This document shows, piece by piece, positions 55,323 through 63,051 of a stretch of 64,000 bases of DNA (position 1 is its first letter; each line of letters opens with the position of its first letter). The stretch is taken from the NCBI RefSeq assembly GCF_000209655.1, contig NC_015458.1, positions 3,100,001-3,164,000 of the forward strand, given 5' to 3'. A program made the translations under genes and the position numbers. The notes beneath the pieces were generated by a model. That model ran no database searches. It had not been told where the DNA came from and saw only the letters and a program-made list of their open reading frames with translations. Origin of the DNA: Pusillimonas sp. T7-7 (GTDB lineage Bacteria > Pseudomonadota > Gammaproteobacteria > Burkholderiales > Burkholderiaceae_B).

Positions 55323-56051
55323 TCAGAGGGGCGTCTGGAACAATTGTCCCCAGCCCTTGAGCTCGGCCACGTCATAGCCGGCGATCAGCAGGGACTTCCA
55401 TACGACCGTAGAAACGGAGTCATACAACGGAATACCGGTTTCCTGCTCAATGCGCTCTGCTAAGCGCGCACCCTTAAGGTTGGTGCACATCACGGTCATC
55501 GCGTCGGGACGCTGCAGCGCTACATCCCGGGCCATCTCGAGGATTTGGGTCTCAGTCACCTCGGCAAACGAATAATTGACTTGCAGATCCAGATGCCGTT
55601 CGGCCGTGATGTCAATGCCCGAGCGCCCATAGTTCTGGAGGATCTTATCCTGCACCGCTTTCAGGTAGGGGCTGATCAGGCCGAGCGTCTTGACACCGGT
55701 CCGGTGCAGGACCTCATTGAGGGCCAGAACCGAGGTCGTTGCGGGAATCCCTGTCGACTCGGTGATCCGCCGGCATAGATGCTCGTCGGCCTCGAAACCC
55801 AGCCAACTGGCCGCCGTGCCGCTCCAGCCGATGACATCGACCCGCGCATCCGCCAGCAGTTTGGCGGCCTCGAGGATCTTGGTGTCGTCGAACTGTCCCG
55901 ACGCCTGTTTCCCGAGCGAGATTTCAGTCACGGTAAAGCGTGAAAAATGCGCGGACACTCCGGGCAGTGTACTGACCATGGCGCTGGTCATCGGCTCCAG
56001 GGTGGTATTGGAGGAGGGCGTCAGCATGCCCAGCAGGATTGGCTTTTTCAT
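55323..56051 (-). CDS. Maleate isomerase / arylmalonate decarboxylase-like protein
   Basis: A 242-residue member of the Asp/Glu/hydantoin racemase superfamily. TPSSNTTLEPMTSA near the N-terminus and TVMCTNLKGARLAE (catalytic-type C189) near the end are clear. At the first catalytic position, where maleate isomerases have Cys, this protein has GWSGTAASWLG (S77-G78-T79), as in arylmalonate decarboxylase. It may therefore be a one-cysteine decarboxylase or isomerase rather than a true maleate cis-trans isomerase. The ATG at 56051 is chosen over 56105 for the MKKPILLGMLTPSS start. It follows the TRAP permease by 75 nt. Confidence 0.8.
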   Translation of the reverse strand: MKKPILLGMLTPSSNTTLEPMTSAMVSTLPGVSAHFSRFTVTEISLGKQASGQFDDTKILEAAKLLADARVDVIGWSGTAASWLGFEADEHLCRRITESTGIPATTSVLALNEVLHRTGVKTLGLISPYLKAVQDKILQNYGRSGIDITAERHLDLQVNYSFAEVTETQILEMARDVALQRPDAMTVMCTNLKGARLAERIEQETGIPLYDSVSTVVWKSLLIAGYDVAELKGWGQLFQTPL

Positions 56052-56126
56052 GTCGTTGCTTATCTGGATGAGTGGGGCCCCGCAGGTCGGTGTTGAGCCG
56101 ACCAAGACGCCCCATACACAAAACGG

Positions 56127-57428
56127 TTACGAAAGATGGTTGGGCAGCCACAAGGCGATGCCGGGGAAATAGATGATCAAGGCCGTCAGCACCAGCATGA
56201 TCGCCACGAACGGCAAGGCGCCGCAAATCACGTCCATGACGGATCCCCCTTTGCGGATGCCCTGCACCACGTACAGATTCATCCCCACCGGAGGGGTGAT
56301 CAGCGAGAGCTCCATCATGATGACGAGGAAAATCCCGAACCAGACCGGATCGTAGCCCAGGGACACGACCAGCGGCACGATCACCGGCACGGTCGCGATC
56401 ATCATCGACAGGGTCTCGAGGAAACATCCGAGGATCAAGTAGAAAATAACCAGGATCCAGAGGGTTTCCAGCGGAGAGGTGCCCAGGTTGGCCACGTAGC
56501 TTGATACCGTCTGGGGCACACCAAGCATGCCGATCACGAAGTTCAGGAAGAATGCCGCCACAATGATCAGCAGGATCATGGCCGTCGTGCGCATGGTCGC
56601 CAGGAAGGCCTCGTGCAGCATCCCGAAGGACAGCTTTCGATACCAGGCGGCCACGGCCATCGACATGACGACGCCCAGGGCGGCCGCCTCGGTGGGCGTG
56701 GCCCACCCCAGGTAGATGCCGCCCATGACGACAAAAAACACGATGCCCGGGGGAATGAAGGCCGCCAGATTGCGCAGGCGCTGGGGGAGCGGCGGAACAG
56801 CCTCTTTGGCGCCTGCGAGCGAAGGCTTCAGCACGCACATCACCATGATCAACAGCATGAACATGCCGGCCAGCAGCAGACCTGGCACGATCCCGGCAAT
56901 GAACAGCTTGCCGATGGATGTGTTGGTAATGGCGCCGTAGACGATCATGTTGATGCTGGGGGGAATCAAAATACCCAATGTGCCGCCTGCGGCTACCGAA
57001 CCCAATACCAGCCGTTCGTTATAGCCGCGCGCCTTCATCGCCGGCAGCGCCACCGTTCCCATGGTTGCGGCCGTCGCAACCGATGAGCCCGAGATGGCCG
57101 CGAAAATCGAGCACGCCCCGATGTTCGAATGCAAGAGGCCGCCGGGCAAAGGCGATAACCAGTCCGAAAGCGTGCGATACATCCGATCTGTTACGCCAGA
57201 CCGGACGAGGATTTCTCCCAGCAGGATGAACAGCGGGATACAGGTCAGGATGAAGTCGTTGAGTACGCCCCACATCGTGTTGCCAAAGGATAGGAGCGTC
57301 GGCGCGCCGAGATAGATCAAGGTGCCCAGGGCGGCGGTCAAGAACAGGGAAGCCGCGATGCTGACGCCGACCAGCATCAGTCCAAGCATTACCAGAAAGC
57401 CGATGACGGCACTATCGAAGTCGATCAT
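56127..57428 (-). CDS. TRAP transporter large permease (DctM family)
   Basis: A 433-residue membrane protein with about 12 helices. Motifs are GVTDRMYRTLSDWLSPLPGG, GTLGILIPPSINMIVYGAIT and WATPTEAAALGVVMSMAVA. It overlaps the dctQ stop by four bases (ATGA). It belongs to a dctP-dctQ-dctM-isomerase set whose imported solute probably feeds the hydantoinase/FAH enzymes encoded divergently. Confidence 0.93.
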   Translation of the reverse strand: MIDFDSAVIGFLVMLGLMLVGVSIAASLFLTAALGTLIYLGAPTLLSFGNTMWGVLNDFILTCIPLFILLGEILVRSGVTDRMYRTLSDWLSPLPGGLLHSNIGACSIFAAISGSSVATAATMGTVALPAMKARGYNERLVLGSVAAGGTLGILIPPSINMIVYGAITNTSIGKLFIAGIVPGLLLAGMFMLLIMVMCVLKPSLAGAKEAVPPLPQRLRNLAAFIPPGIVFFVVMGGIYLGWATPTEAAALGVVMSMAVAAWYRKLSFGMLHEAFLATMRTTAMILLIIVAAFFLNFVIGMLGVPQTVSSYVANLGTSPLETLWILVIFYLILGCFLETLSMMIATVPVIVPLVVSLGYDPVWFGIFLVIMMELSLITPPVGMNLYVVQGIRKGGSVMDVICGALPFVAIMLVLTALIIYFPGIALWLPNHLS

Positions 57429-58048
57429 GGCTGCCTCCCGGTGGAGGCGCTGGATGCCGGTTCTTCGAAAGACTCAACCTCAAGCCGCTCGCGCTCGATC
57501 TCCTCTTCCAGGGTTCGGGGTCCATAGAGTTGCAAAGACCGTCGCGCTTGGCCCCGCAGGACGAGCTGAAACGCATGGAGGAAAAGCAGCAAGGCCACCA
57601 CGGCAAAGAGCAACAACCCCGCAAACCAGATCGACTGCGGCAGCCACTGCGGTGTGCGCAATGGCGTGTTGGCCGTGCTGCTGTACTCGATGCTTTCCAT
57701 CAGTGTGCCCCACGCCCGCCACGCGATAAAGCCGGCATAGGTCGCCAAGCCGGCCATGGCCATCAGATTGGCGACGACGCGCATGGGTGTTGACATCCAC
57801 TGATAAAACACGTCGATACGAGTATGCGCATGCTGAAGCAGGGCGTAGGTGAACCCAAAGGCAGCCATGATGGCAACGATATAGCCCCCTATTTCATCGG
57901 CGCCCACCGATGAGGTGTTGAAGAGCTTGCGCGCGATCACGTCGTAGGAAATCAACACCGACAGGATAATCAAGGCATATCCCGCGATGATCGATACAGC
58001 GCACGCGATGGGCATACACATTTGTGCTATGGGGTTAGGTCTGGCCAT
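57425..58048 (-). CDS. TRAP transporter small permease (DctQ family)
   Basis: A 207-residue protein with four hydrophobic helices and the DctQ-type FNTSSVGADEIGGYIVAIMA and AHTRIDVFYQWM. The C-terminal 45 residues are a charged cytoplasmic tail (LEEEIERERLEVESFEEP). An AGGAGAACC ribosome site precedes the ATG; dctP ends 24 nt upstream. Confidence 0.9.
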   Translation of the reverse strand: MARPNPIAQMCMPIACAVSIIAGYALIILSVLISYDVIARKLFNTSSVGADEIGGYIVAIMAAFGFTYALLQHAHTRIDVFYQWMSTPMRVVANLMAMAGLATYAGFIAWRAWGTLMESIEYSSTANTPLRTPQWLPQSIWFAGLLLFAVVALLLFLHAFQLVLRGQARRSLQLYGPRTLEEEIERERLEVESFEEPASSASTGRQP

Positions 58049-58072
58049 GTGGGTTCTCCTGCTGACGCCGTG

Positions 58073-59128
58073 TTACTTGGTCGCAACCGTGTCGTATCCC
58101 ATCTCTTTGCCGACCGTCGCATTCCAGCGCTTGGTGCAGTCCGGGACCACTGCATCGCAGTTTTTGCCCCACTGCGGCAGCACCTGGCGGTTCACGATTT
58201 CTTTGAGCTGCGTCTGCATAGTGGGGGTCACTTCGCCCAGGGTCATCTGGTATTTGGTGTGTTCCTTGCAAGACTCGCCACCCGTGTTGCAGGCCGTTGC
58301 ATCACTATCGACGTTCTTGGCGAGCGTCCACATATCATCTTCCATTTTCTTGAACTCGGCCGTGAGCTTTGCCTGTTGCTCCGGAGAAAACTTGTTCCAG
58401 GTGTCCAGGTTGATGAAATGGCCTTGCATCGAGCTTGAAACTGCCAGGGGCAGCAGAAAGTTGGTCACCTCGGGCCACTTGCCGCCGTTGCCTGCCGATG
58501 AGGCGGTCACCCCACAATCTGCAACACCCCGCTGCAGCGCGAGATAGACCTCGGCATACTGCAGTGTGACTGGCGAGCCGCCAAGGCCCTCGACCATGGT
58601 CGCCATTGACGTTGTGAATGTCCGGATTTTGGCGCCCTTGAAGTCGTCCATCGTGGTGATGGGTTTCTTACAGAACATGATCTGCGGACCAAATGGCCAC
58701 AGCGTCAATACCTTGGAGTTGAATTTGGCCTGGAGTTCGCGATCGAATTCCTCGCGATAGGCATCGACGACCCTGCGCTGATCCGCAATGTTCGTTGCAA
58801 CCCCCGCAAGGTCGATACCCTCAAGGAATGGATCGTCGCGGGCGGCGGAGCCGATTTGGACCGATGCAACGTCGAACGCGCCCGACTTCAACAGGCGCAT
58901 CGCATCGGCCGCCTTGACGTTGACGAGGTCCATTGGGCTGTAATTCACGACCGTCGAAATGCCGGTTTCTTTTGCCAGACTGGTAAAAAATGGTCTCTCA
59001 ACAAGGTCGACCTGTTTTTTGTTGCCTGTGAAGTTGCCGAGGACTTTGAGCGTGGCCGGTTCGGCCCACGCCGCTGTTGATGTGACACAGATGAATGCAA
59101 GGGCCGTAGCCTGGAACAGTCGTTTCAT
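58073..59128 (-). CDS. TRAP transporter solute-binding protein (DctP family)
   Basis: A 351-residue periplasmic receptor with signal peptide (ALAFICVTSTAAWA-EP). The ligand-binding region shows GAKIRTFTTSMATMVEGLGG with the conserved Arg at 169. Two closely spaced cysteine pairs, C280/C287 and C324/C331, lie in the C-terminal part and could form disulfides; the first TRAP receptor in this window (15.3 kb) lacks this arrangement. An AAAGGAG ribosome site precedes the ATG. The ligand may be a cyclic amide or its acid, judged only from neighbours. Confidence 0.9.
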   Translation of the reverse strand: MKRLFQATALAFICVTSTAAWAEPATLKVLGNFTGNKKQVDLVERPFFTSLAKETGISTVVNYSPMDLVNVKAADAMRLLKSGAFDVASVQIGSAARDDPFLEGIDLAGVATNIADQRRVVDAYREEFDRELQAKFNSKVLTLWPFGPQIMFCKKPITTMDDFKGAKIRTFTTSMATMVEGLGGSPVTLQYAEVYLALQRGVADCGVTASSAGNGGKWPEVTNFLLPLAVSSSMQGHFINLDTWNKFSPEQQAKLTAEFKKMEDDMWTLAKNVDSDATACNTGGESCKEHTKYQMTLGEVTPTMQTQLKEIVNRQVLPQWGKNCDAVVPDCTKRWNATVGKEMGYDTVATK

Positions 59129-59537
59129 GTTGGTCTCCTTTACCTGATCGACTAATCGGTGAACGATGACGTCGATTCCGTCAGTACCGCATCACAAACC
59201 CATGTGTCGGCGGAGCGTCATCTTTATAGTTTTTATGAGGATATCCAGTTTGTCTACAATAAGTCAAAGGATTTTCGATAAAAGCTTTTTTTAGAAGAAA
59301 AAAAGATCCAAACTTTCACTCAGAATTATATGAGTTATATTTATATATCACATTGATTAAAAAGAATAATTTTTAAATAAAACAGCTTCTTCAGTGTGGA
59401 TCGATATAGGTGATCTAAGTGTAAACACTGATGTTGACAATATTTTCTTATTCATATCATTGATAGATCAATTTCAGCCTGTTTTCGGACTTATAGCAGA
59501 CGCGCCATCGGCCGTCCGGCACGTGCCAGGAGTACCC
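59129..59537. promoter_or_regulatory. Divergent region between TRAP dctP and the hydantoinase gene
   Basis: This 409-bp interval shows no convincing gene; a 48-codon extension of the hydantoinase frame into it is rejected. It is strikingly AT-rich around 59280-59470, in contrast to the GC-rich genes on both sides. TTGT-CT-ACAA at 59250-59259 is a candidate GntR site. AGGAGTACCC at the right end is the ribosome site of the hydantoinase gene. Confidence 0.55.
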
Positions 59538-60941
59538 ATGTCTTCACTCTTCGATTTGCTTATCACGAATGCGGATATCGTCACCGCATCGGATCGCTTT
59601 ACATCCGATATCGGCATCCGCGAGGGCCGTATCGTCGCGCTGGGCCGTGGCCTCGGTGACGCAACGCAAGTTGTGGATGCCAGCGGCCTGCTGGCCTTGC
59701 CCGGCGGCGTCGACGCACACTGTCATCTGGATCAGCCGATGGAGTTCGGGCTGCGCATGGCCGATGACTTCACCAGTGGATCCCGGTCGGCCGCTTGCGG
59801 CGGCACCACGACGATCATCCCATTCGCCGCGCAGAAGAAAGGCCAGTCCCTGCGGGCGGCAGTCGAGGATTACCACCGCCGCGCCGAGGGCCGGTCCTGC
59901 GTGGATTACGCCTTTCACATGATTGTCTCGGACCCGACTCCGCAGGTCCTGAATGACGAGCTGCCCGCCCTGATCAGCGAGGGCTATACCTCATTCAAGG
60001 TCTACATGACCTATGATGACCTGAAGCTCAACGACCGCCAGATCCTTGAGGTGCTCGACGTCGCGCGCCGCGCCGGCGCCTTGGTCATGGTGCATGCCGA
60101 GAATTCCGACTGTATCTCGTGGCTGACCGATCGCCTGGTGGCCGAGGGTAACACTGCCCCCAGATACCATTCGACGTCCCGGCCTGCGGCGGTCGAGCGC
60201 GAGGCCACCCACCGCGCAATCACCTTTTCAGAGCTCGTCGATGTACCCATCCTGATTGTGCATGTCTCGGGCAGCGAAGCCATCGAGCAAATCCGCTGGG
60301 CGCATGGGCGCGGCCAGCGGATCTACGCTGAAACCTGTCCCCAGTACCTGTACCTCACCGCCGAGGACCTGGGGCACGACGGCTACGAGGGCGCCAAGTG
60401 CGTCTGCAGTCCGCCGCCACGCGACGCCAGCAATCAGGAGGCCGTCTGGCGGGCGCTTGCCCACAATGTGTTCTCGGTGTTCTCCTCAGATCACGCGCCG
60501 TTTTCGTTCGACGATCCCCAAGGCAAGAAACTCAACGGTAAAGAGCAGAAATTCCAGCACATCCCCAATGGCATCCCCGGCCTGGAAACGCGCCTGCCCC
60601 TGCTGTATTCCGGCGGGGTGAACGGCGGGCGCATCAGCTTGCACCAGTTCGTGGCCATGACCGCGACCCAGCCGGCCAAGCTCTACGGGCTATACCCTCG
60701 CAAAGGCTCCATCATGATCGGCGCCGATGCCGATATCGTGCTGTGGGATCCGCAGCGCAAGGTTCAGATCCGCAATGATCGGCTCCATCACAAGGTCGAC
60801 TACACACCGTACGAAGGCCGCACGGTAACCGGCTGGCCGGTCATGACGTTCTCTCGCGGCCGTCTGGTCAGCAAGGAGTTCGACTTCCTGGGCCAGGCGG
60901 GCGACGGGGAATTCATGCCTTGTGGCAAGCCCATGCTCTGA
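59538..60941 (+). CDS. Hydantoinase/dihydropyrimidinase-type cyclic amidohydrolase
   Basis: A 467-residue amidohydrolase with a TIM-barrel binuclear metal site. Ligands are seen in GVDAHCHLDQP (HxH, about residues 60-64), the lysine normally carbamylated in SFKVYMTYDDLKL, VMVHAENSD, ILIVHVSGSEAIEQ and the aspartate of FSSDHAPFSF. It hydrolyses cyclic amides such as dihydropyrimidines, hydantoins or imides. The ATG at 59538 follows AGGAGTACCC. It diverges from the TRAP operon and is followed by an FAH-family gene. The precise substrate is not determinable; it may be distinct from allantoin despite the allA gene nearby. Confidence 0.88.
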   Translation: MSSLFDLLITNADIVTASDRFTSDIGIREGRIVALGRGLGDATQVVDASGLLALPGGVDAHCHLDQPMEFGLRMADDFTSGSRSAACGGTTTIIPFAAQKKGQSLRAAVEDYHRRAEGRSCVDYAFHMIVSDPTPQVLNDELPALISEGYTSFKVYMTYDDLKLNDRQILEVLDVARRAGALVMVHAENSDCISWLTDRLVAEGNTAPRYHSTSRPAAVEREATHRAITFSELVDVPILIVHVSGSEAIEQIRWAHGRGQRIYAETCPQYLYLTAEDLGHDGYEGAKCVCSPPPRDASNQEAVWRALAHNVFSVFSSDHAPFSFDDPQGKKLNGKEQKFQHIPNGIPGLETRLPLLYSGGVNGGRISLHQFVAMTATQPAKLYGLYPRKGSIMIGADADIVLWDPQRKVQIRNDRLHHKVDYTPYEGRTVTGWPVMTFSRGRLVSKEFDFLGQAGDGEFMPCGKPML

Positions 60942-60954
60942 CGGGAGGCCCAAA

Positions 60955-61812
60955 TTGAAACTCTTTCGACATGGCGCGCCGAGCTACGAACGCCCAGGGG
61001 TCCTGGACCATCAAGGCCGATATCGTGACCTGTCAGGGTTGGTGCCCGATATTTCGGGGGCGGCCCTGACCCAGGATACGCTGCGGGAGTTGCGCGCACT
61101 GGACCTGGATGCCCTGCCCCTGCTCGATGCAGGCGTGCGCATAGGCCCTTGCGTTGCCGGGGTCGGCAACTTCATCGGGATCGGCCTGAACTACGCGGAT
61201 CACGCCGCCGAGGCCCGGTTGCCGCTACCCAGCCAGCCGCTGGCATTCAACAAGGCCCCCAGTTGTATTGCAGGGCCCTGCGATCCCCTCGTATTGCCCC
61301 CCGGCAGCCGCGAGGTGGACTACGAAATAGAACTCGCCGTGGTCCTGTGCCGCGATGCCTGGCAGGTCGGCGAAGACCAGGCGTCGGCATGCGTCGGGGG
61401 ATACTGTCTGTCCAATGATTTCACCGATCGACATTGGCAGGCCAACTATGCGGGCCAGTGGACGATCGCCAAGAGCGCCCCAGGCTTTGGCCCGCTGGGT
61501 CCCTGGCTGGTGACTCCGGACGAAATCCCCGATCCGACGGACATCCTGCTGGAACTCCAGGTCAATGGTCACGTTCGGCAACGCTGCACGACCGCGGGCA
61601 TGGTCTTCAAGGTGCCCGCGCTGATCGCCTACCTGTCGTCATTCTTTCAACTGTACGCAGGCGATGTCATCACCACCGGCACCCCCGCCGGTGTCGGCAT
61701 GGCCAGCGGGCGCTACCTCAAGGCCGGCGATCAGATCACCGCAAACGCAGGTGTTCTGGGCACGCAGCGAATCACGGTGGTCTCGAACCAAGGAACCCCG
61801 GCTCAGCTTTGA
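60955..61812 (+). CDS. FAH-family hydrolase/hydratase
   Basis: A 285-residue fumarylacetoacetate hydrolase-fold protein. Metal ligands lie in REVDYEIELAVVLCRD (two Glu) and CLSNDFTDRHWQ (Asp); FIGIGLNYADHAAEA and ITTGTPAGVGMA are family signatures. Members cleave acylpyruvates or hydrate 2-oxo-enoic acids. The start is TTG 60955, set by GGGAGG 8 nt upstream and 13 nt after the hydantoinase stop; no in-frame ATG is better placed. It forms an operon with the hydantoinase and meets allA tail to tail, 6 nt apart. Confidence 0.88.
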   Translation: MKLFRHGAPSYERPGVLDHQGRYRDLSGLVPDISGAALTQDTLRELRALDLDALPLLDAGVRIGPCVAGVGNFIGIGLNYADHAAEARLPLPSQPLAFNKAPSCIAGPCDPLVLPPGSREVDYEIELAVVLCRDAWQVGEDQASACVGGYCLSNDFTDRHWQANYAGQWTIAKSAPGFGPLGPWLVTPDEIPDPTDILLELQVNGHVRQRCTTAGMVFKVPALIAYLSSFFQLYAGDVITTGTPAGVGMASGRYLKAGDQITANAGVLGTQRITVVSNQGTPAQL

Positions 61813-61818
61813 GTTTGC

Positions 61819-62322
61819 TCAGTCCAGCGCGGCGATCACCCCACCCGGGTTCAAGGTCACGACGTCGCAATTCTGGCCGGGGCCGCTGCGGTCTATAACC
61901 AGAAAGTCAGAGACCTGCTCCAGGGCCAGTAGCGGATGGTGCCATACACCTGCCCGGTAATTGACCCCTTGCGTGCTCTGGCATAGAAACACACTTAGCT
62001 TATTCAGGCTTGGTGCATCGCCTGCCGGGGCAACCACCACCAGATAAGGATGGTCAGATAAAGGCATGAAGGCCTGGCTGCCTTGCGGATGCCGCTCCAT
62101 CATGCTGACCTGGAACGGCAGCGTGCGCGGCAAGCCGCGAAATATCGACACGATGGCCTTACCGTTGGGGCCGGGATCGATATGGGCCAAATCATGGTAG
62201 CGCTCGGTATTGCCGTCGTTGATGCTGAAGTGCCTGACCTGACTGGAGGCTTCGATGACGTCTCCGTAGGGCGTGAAGGCGTCTGCAGTAAGGGGTGCTA
62301 TGGGCAGGTGTGTGATGGTCAT
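61819..62322 (-). CDS. allA: Ureidoglycolate lyase
   Basis: A 167-residue cupin-fold enzyme that splits ureidoglycolate into glyoxylate and urea. Recognisable parts: APLTADAFTPYGDVIEASSQ at the N-terminus, FPxxxx-type MERHPQGSQAFMPLSDHPYL and GVNYRAGVWHHPLLALEQVS near the C-terminus. It follows uraD by 12 nt in a leftward operon and ends facing the FAH gene. It links ureide breakdown to glyoxylate metabolism. Confidence 0.94.
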   Translation of the reverse strand: MTITHLPIAPLTADAFTPYGDVIEASSQVRHFSINDGNTERYHDLAHIDPGPNGKAIVSIFRGLPRTLPFQVSMMERHPQGSQAFMPLSDHPYLVVVAPAGDAPSLNKLSVFLCQSTQGVNYRAGVWHHPLLALEQVSDFLVIDRSGPGQNCDVVTLNPGGVIAALD

Positions 62323-62334
62323 GGCAGATAGGCT

Positions 62335-62862
62335 TTAACGGTAGCGGGCGTCCAGCCGGAATCGGGCGATCTTGCTGATTTCCTGCAGACAGGTGGAAAG
62401 CTCGGTGTCGCGGTCGTTCAGCAGGCGCGCATCGATGGCGTCCATGATCTGATGGCGGCTCAGGCCTTTGACCGCGATGATGAACGGGAATCCGAAGCGT
62501 TTGCGATAGGCGGCATTCAGTCGGTTCAGGCGTTCAAGTTCGTCGGCGCTGCACTGATCCAGCCCGGCTCCTTGCTGTTCCTGTGCTGAGGCCTTGCTAA
62601 GCGTGCCTTGAATGGCTTGTTTGCCGGCCAACTCGGGGTGGGCGCATATAAGGGCAAGCTGATCAGCGGCATCCGCTTGCCTGACGGCGTCAAACAAGGC
62701 TTCGTGCAATGCTTGCAAGCTGTCAAAAGGACGGGCATGCCATGCTTTCTGTGCGACCCATGGAGAGTGCTCATAGATGCCGTCCAATTGCTTGACGAAT
62801 GCCTGGCAGGGCATGGCGGAAAGTTCAGCCGGCGTTGGGGCGGGTGCTTGTGTGGCTGTCAT
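62335..62862 (-). CDS. uraD: 2-oxo-4-hydroxy-4-carboxy-5-ureidoimidazoline (OHCU) decarboxylase
   Basis: A 175-residue helical enzyme that decarboxylates OHCU to S-allantoin after urate oxidation. Motifs: IYEHSPWVAQKAWHARPF with the catalytic His, ICAHPELAGKQA and RFGFPFIIAVKGLSRHQI. The ATG at 62862 begins MTATQAPAP; the longer frame to 62952 is rejected as it lacks family similarity. First gene of uraD-allA, divergent from xdhA with a 189-bp gap. Confidence 0.94.
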   Translation of the reverse strand: MTATQAPAPTPAELSAMPCQAFVKQLDGIYEHSPWVAQKAWHARPFDSLQALHEALFDAVRQADAADQLALICAHPELAGKQAIQGTLSKASAQEQQGAGLDQCSADELERLNRLNAAYRKRFGFPFIIAVKGLSRHQIMDAIDARLLNDRDTELSTCLQEISKIARFRLDARYR

Positions 62863-63051
62863 GCGGGACTCGTGCCTGTGTCTATAGCGGTATGGTGGCG
62901 CCGGCAAAAGACCGACCTGCCTAGTTTGCCCCAAGTTGCAGCCAGGCTGCAATTGAAATCACCCTGGATAGCGTGCACAATCGGAATCATATCCGGCAGC
63001 ACCTGCCGGTCGCCATACCTGGGGCAACTCTGTAAGGACGAAACCGGTTCA

